20,047 nucleotides of DNA from JBBTSQ01 sp039795895 (GTDB lineage: Bacteria; Patescibacteriota; Minisyncoccia; Phycocordibacterales; JBAYGS01), in the NCBI GenBank assembly GCA_039795895.1, contig JBDKKW010000016.1:1-20047 (forward strand), read 5' to 3'. The notes under the pieces are model-generated. The model did not search any database. It was not told the origin of the DNA and saw only the letters and a list, made by a program, of their open reading frames with translations. Made by a program: the position numbers and the translations under genes. How positions within the stretch are numbered: position 1 is the first letter of the stretch; each line of letters starts with the position of its first letter. This document shows positions 18,847 to 20,047 of the stretch, one piece after another.

Positions 18847-20047
18847 ATGCCAAAACAAACCATACAAGACGTGACTCCTCCAGAACGACGCAGTATTCGC
18901 AATATTCCTGTCTCAAACACTCGTCGAGTCTTTTCTCGGCGTGAGGATGATGCCGAAGAAGAGGTGGAGGTTCGTCGCCCAAGAAACTCTGGTTCAGAAA
19001 ATCACGGTCACTCAAGGATGATTCTCTGGGGAATCGCTTTCCTCTCACTCTTAGGTCTTGCAACAGGTCTTTCAGCGGTATTTGCCTCAACTACTTTTGA
19101 AGTTACCCCTACTATCGCCCCAGTGTCATTTGATCAGGATATTGTTGCGTATCGTGAAGCAAAGGGAAATACGCCGAGTTTGCTCTATACCGTCATGACC
19201 GTCACTCGTGAAGCAACTGCGTCCGTCCCAGCCACTGGTGAGGAAGCGGTATCAAAAAATGCGACCGGTAAAATTATTATTTACAACAAATACACTACCG
19301 CTTCTCAGCGACTTATTAAAAATACCCGATTTGAGACAGCAGACGGACTCGTATTTCGTATCAAAGATGCTGTGGTGGTCCCTGGAGCAAAGAAAGGTGG
19401 TGCTGAATTGACTCCGGGAAGTGTTGAGGCGGATGTGTACGCTGATCAACCAGGTGAAAAATACAACATTCCTCTTTCTGACTTTACTATTCCTGGCTTC
19501 AAGGGTGATCCTCGATACAACGCGTTCTATGGGCGCTCAAAAGAGGCGTTTACCGGTGGATTTGTGGGTACTATTAAAAAAGTGGATCCTGCGGTACGAG
19601 CTCAGGCAATTTCTGACTTAAATACCAAGCTTGCAAAAGAGATCGATGCCGAAGCGCTTGCTGAGAAACCAGATGGATTTGTTTTGTATGATAAAGCAAA
19701 ATTCGTAACGTTTACCGAGCTTCCTGATGCGACCGTGGATGGCAAGGCTGTGATTGGTCTTCGAGCGACTCTCTCGGGAATCATTTTTGATAGCAAACAG
19801 CTTGCGACAACCATCGCTGAGGGAATTGTGCGAGGCTATGCAGAAGAGCCTGTGTATAGCCCAGACATTTCAAAACTCAATTTCTTCCTCAATCGAGATA
19901 AGGTGCGACTTGATACCGACAAGCAAGTCACGTTCCATCTTTCAGGACCAGTGCGAATTGTGTATGCGCTTGATGAAGTAGCTTTTACCAAGGATGTCTT
20001 GGGTAAGTCTGTGGGTGATCTTCCTGCTATGCTCAAGAAATATCCAC
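18847..20047 (+). CDS. Membrane-anchored baseplate-J-like protein (C-terminus outside the window)
   Basis: The reading frame is open from ATG 18847 to the window edge (400 codons, no stop). The N-terminal 56 residues are charged and cytoplasmic-looking (RRVFSRREDDAEEEVEVRR). One transmembrane helix follows (about 58-80, MILWGIAFLSLLGLATG). Then comes a long beta-rich extracytoplasmic part. Around residues 130-230 it has the pattern ATGKIIIYNKYT, RFETADGLVFRI and GSVEADVYADQPGEKYNIP. That resembles the beta domain of baseplate J/gp47-type proteins, which CPR genomes often carry as a single-helix version near pilus genes (from memory). It follows the PilM-like gene at a distance of 97 nt. A role in the cell-surface appendage or envelope is inferred. 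Confidence 0.7.
   Translation, partial: MPKQTIQDVTPPERRSIRNIPVSNTRRVFSRREDDAEEEVEVRRPRNSGSENHGHSRMILWGIAFLSLLGLATGLSAVFASTTFEVTPTIAPVSFDQDIVAYREAKGNTPSLLYTVMTVTREATASVPATGEEAVSKNATGKIIIYNKYTTASQRLIKNTRFETADGLVFRIKDAVVVPGAKKGGAELTPGSVEADVYADQPGEKYNIPLSDFTIPGFKGDPRYNAFYGRSKEAFTGGFVGTIKKVDPAVRAQAISDLNTKLAKEIDAEALAEKPDGFVLYDKAKFVTFTELPDATVDGKAVIGLRATLSGIIFDSKQLATTIAEGIVRGYAEEPVYSPDISKLNFFLNRDKVRLDTDKQVTFHLSGPVRIVYALDEVAFTKDVLGKSVGDLPAMLKKYP

Overview
The window looks like a chromosome segment of a Candidate Phyla Radiation (Patescibacteria) bacterium, most probably from the Parcubacteria side. Three things point there: a sigma-region-4/HARE-HTH protein, an alanyl-tRNA synthetase that stops right after its SAD domain, and a PilM/FtsA-like gene followed by a membrane-anchored baseplate-J-like protein. 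TGA is used as a stop (for example at 2547 and 9960), so the code is not one of the UGA-reassigned ones. The lineage is inferred from gene content, not from a marker tree.

Layout. 1-89: the end of ychF, running into two long hairpins. 90-808: about 700 bp without a credible protein gene, but with minus-strand promoters, hairpins and intrinsic terminators that delimit at least one strong and one weaker small-RNA candidate. 809-1340: a small membrane protein (minus) and a 42-residue membrane protein (plus), divergently transcribed. 1468-4417: a DUF5671-like membrane protein, a HAD-like protein (minus) and the sigma-4/HARE-HTH regulator. 4552-6803: a membrane protein resembling the part before the ATPase in VirD4/TraG-like proteins, then mltG. 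6800-6997: a 198-bp element bounded by a 19-bp perfect inverted repeat and filled with small hairpins. 7067-12263: mnmA, an ATP-cone/PD-(D/E)xK nuclease, a small basic protein, a single-domain alkyltransferase, pepF and a winged-helix-like membrane protein. 12383-14723: an accessory block with a zinc-ribbon protein, an LpxC homologue and a polytopic membrane protein. 14895-16679: alaS. 16736-17335: two small genes with a duplicated promoter and leader. 17529-20047: pilM-like and baseplate-J-like genes, the second cut by the window edge.

Two initiation styles stand out. Several housekeeping genes have a (TGn)TATACT-type -10 ending only 6-8 nt before the start codon, so their transcripts should be leaderless. 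Several small or accessory genes instead have -35/-10 promoters with 16-17 bp spacers, short leaders and an AAAGGA-type ribosome binding site. Almost every unit ends in a strong hairpin.

The items most worth following up are the minus-strand RNA candidate at 264-463, the bounded element at 6800-6997, the complete LpxC-like metal site in a presumed CPR genome, the duplicated small-gene units at 16697-17394, and the leaderless promoter set.
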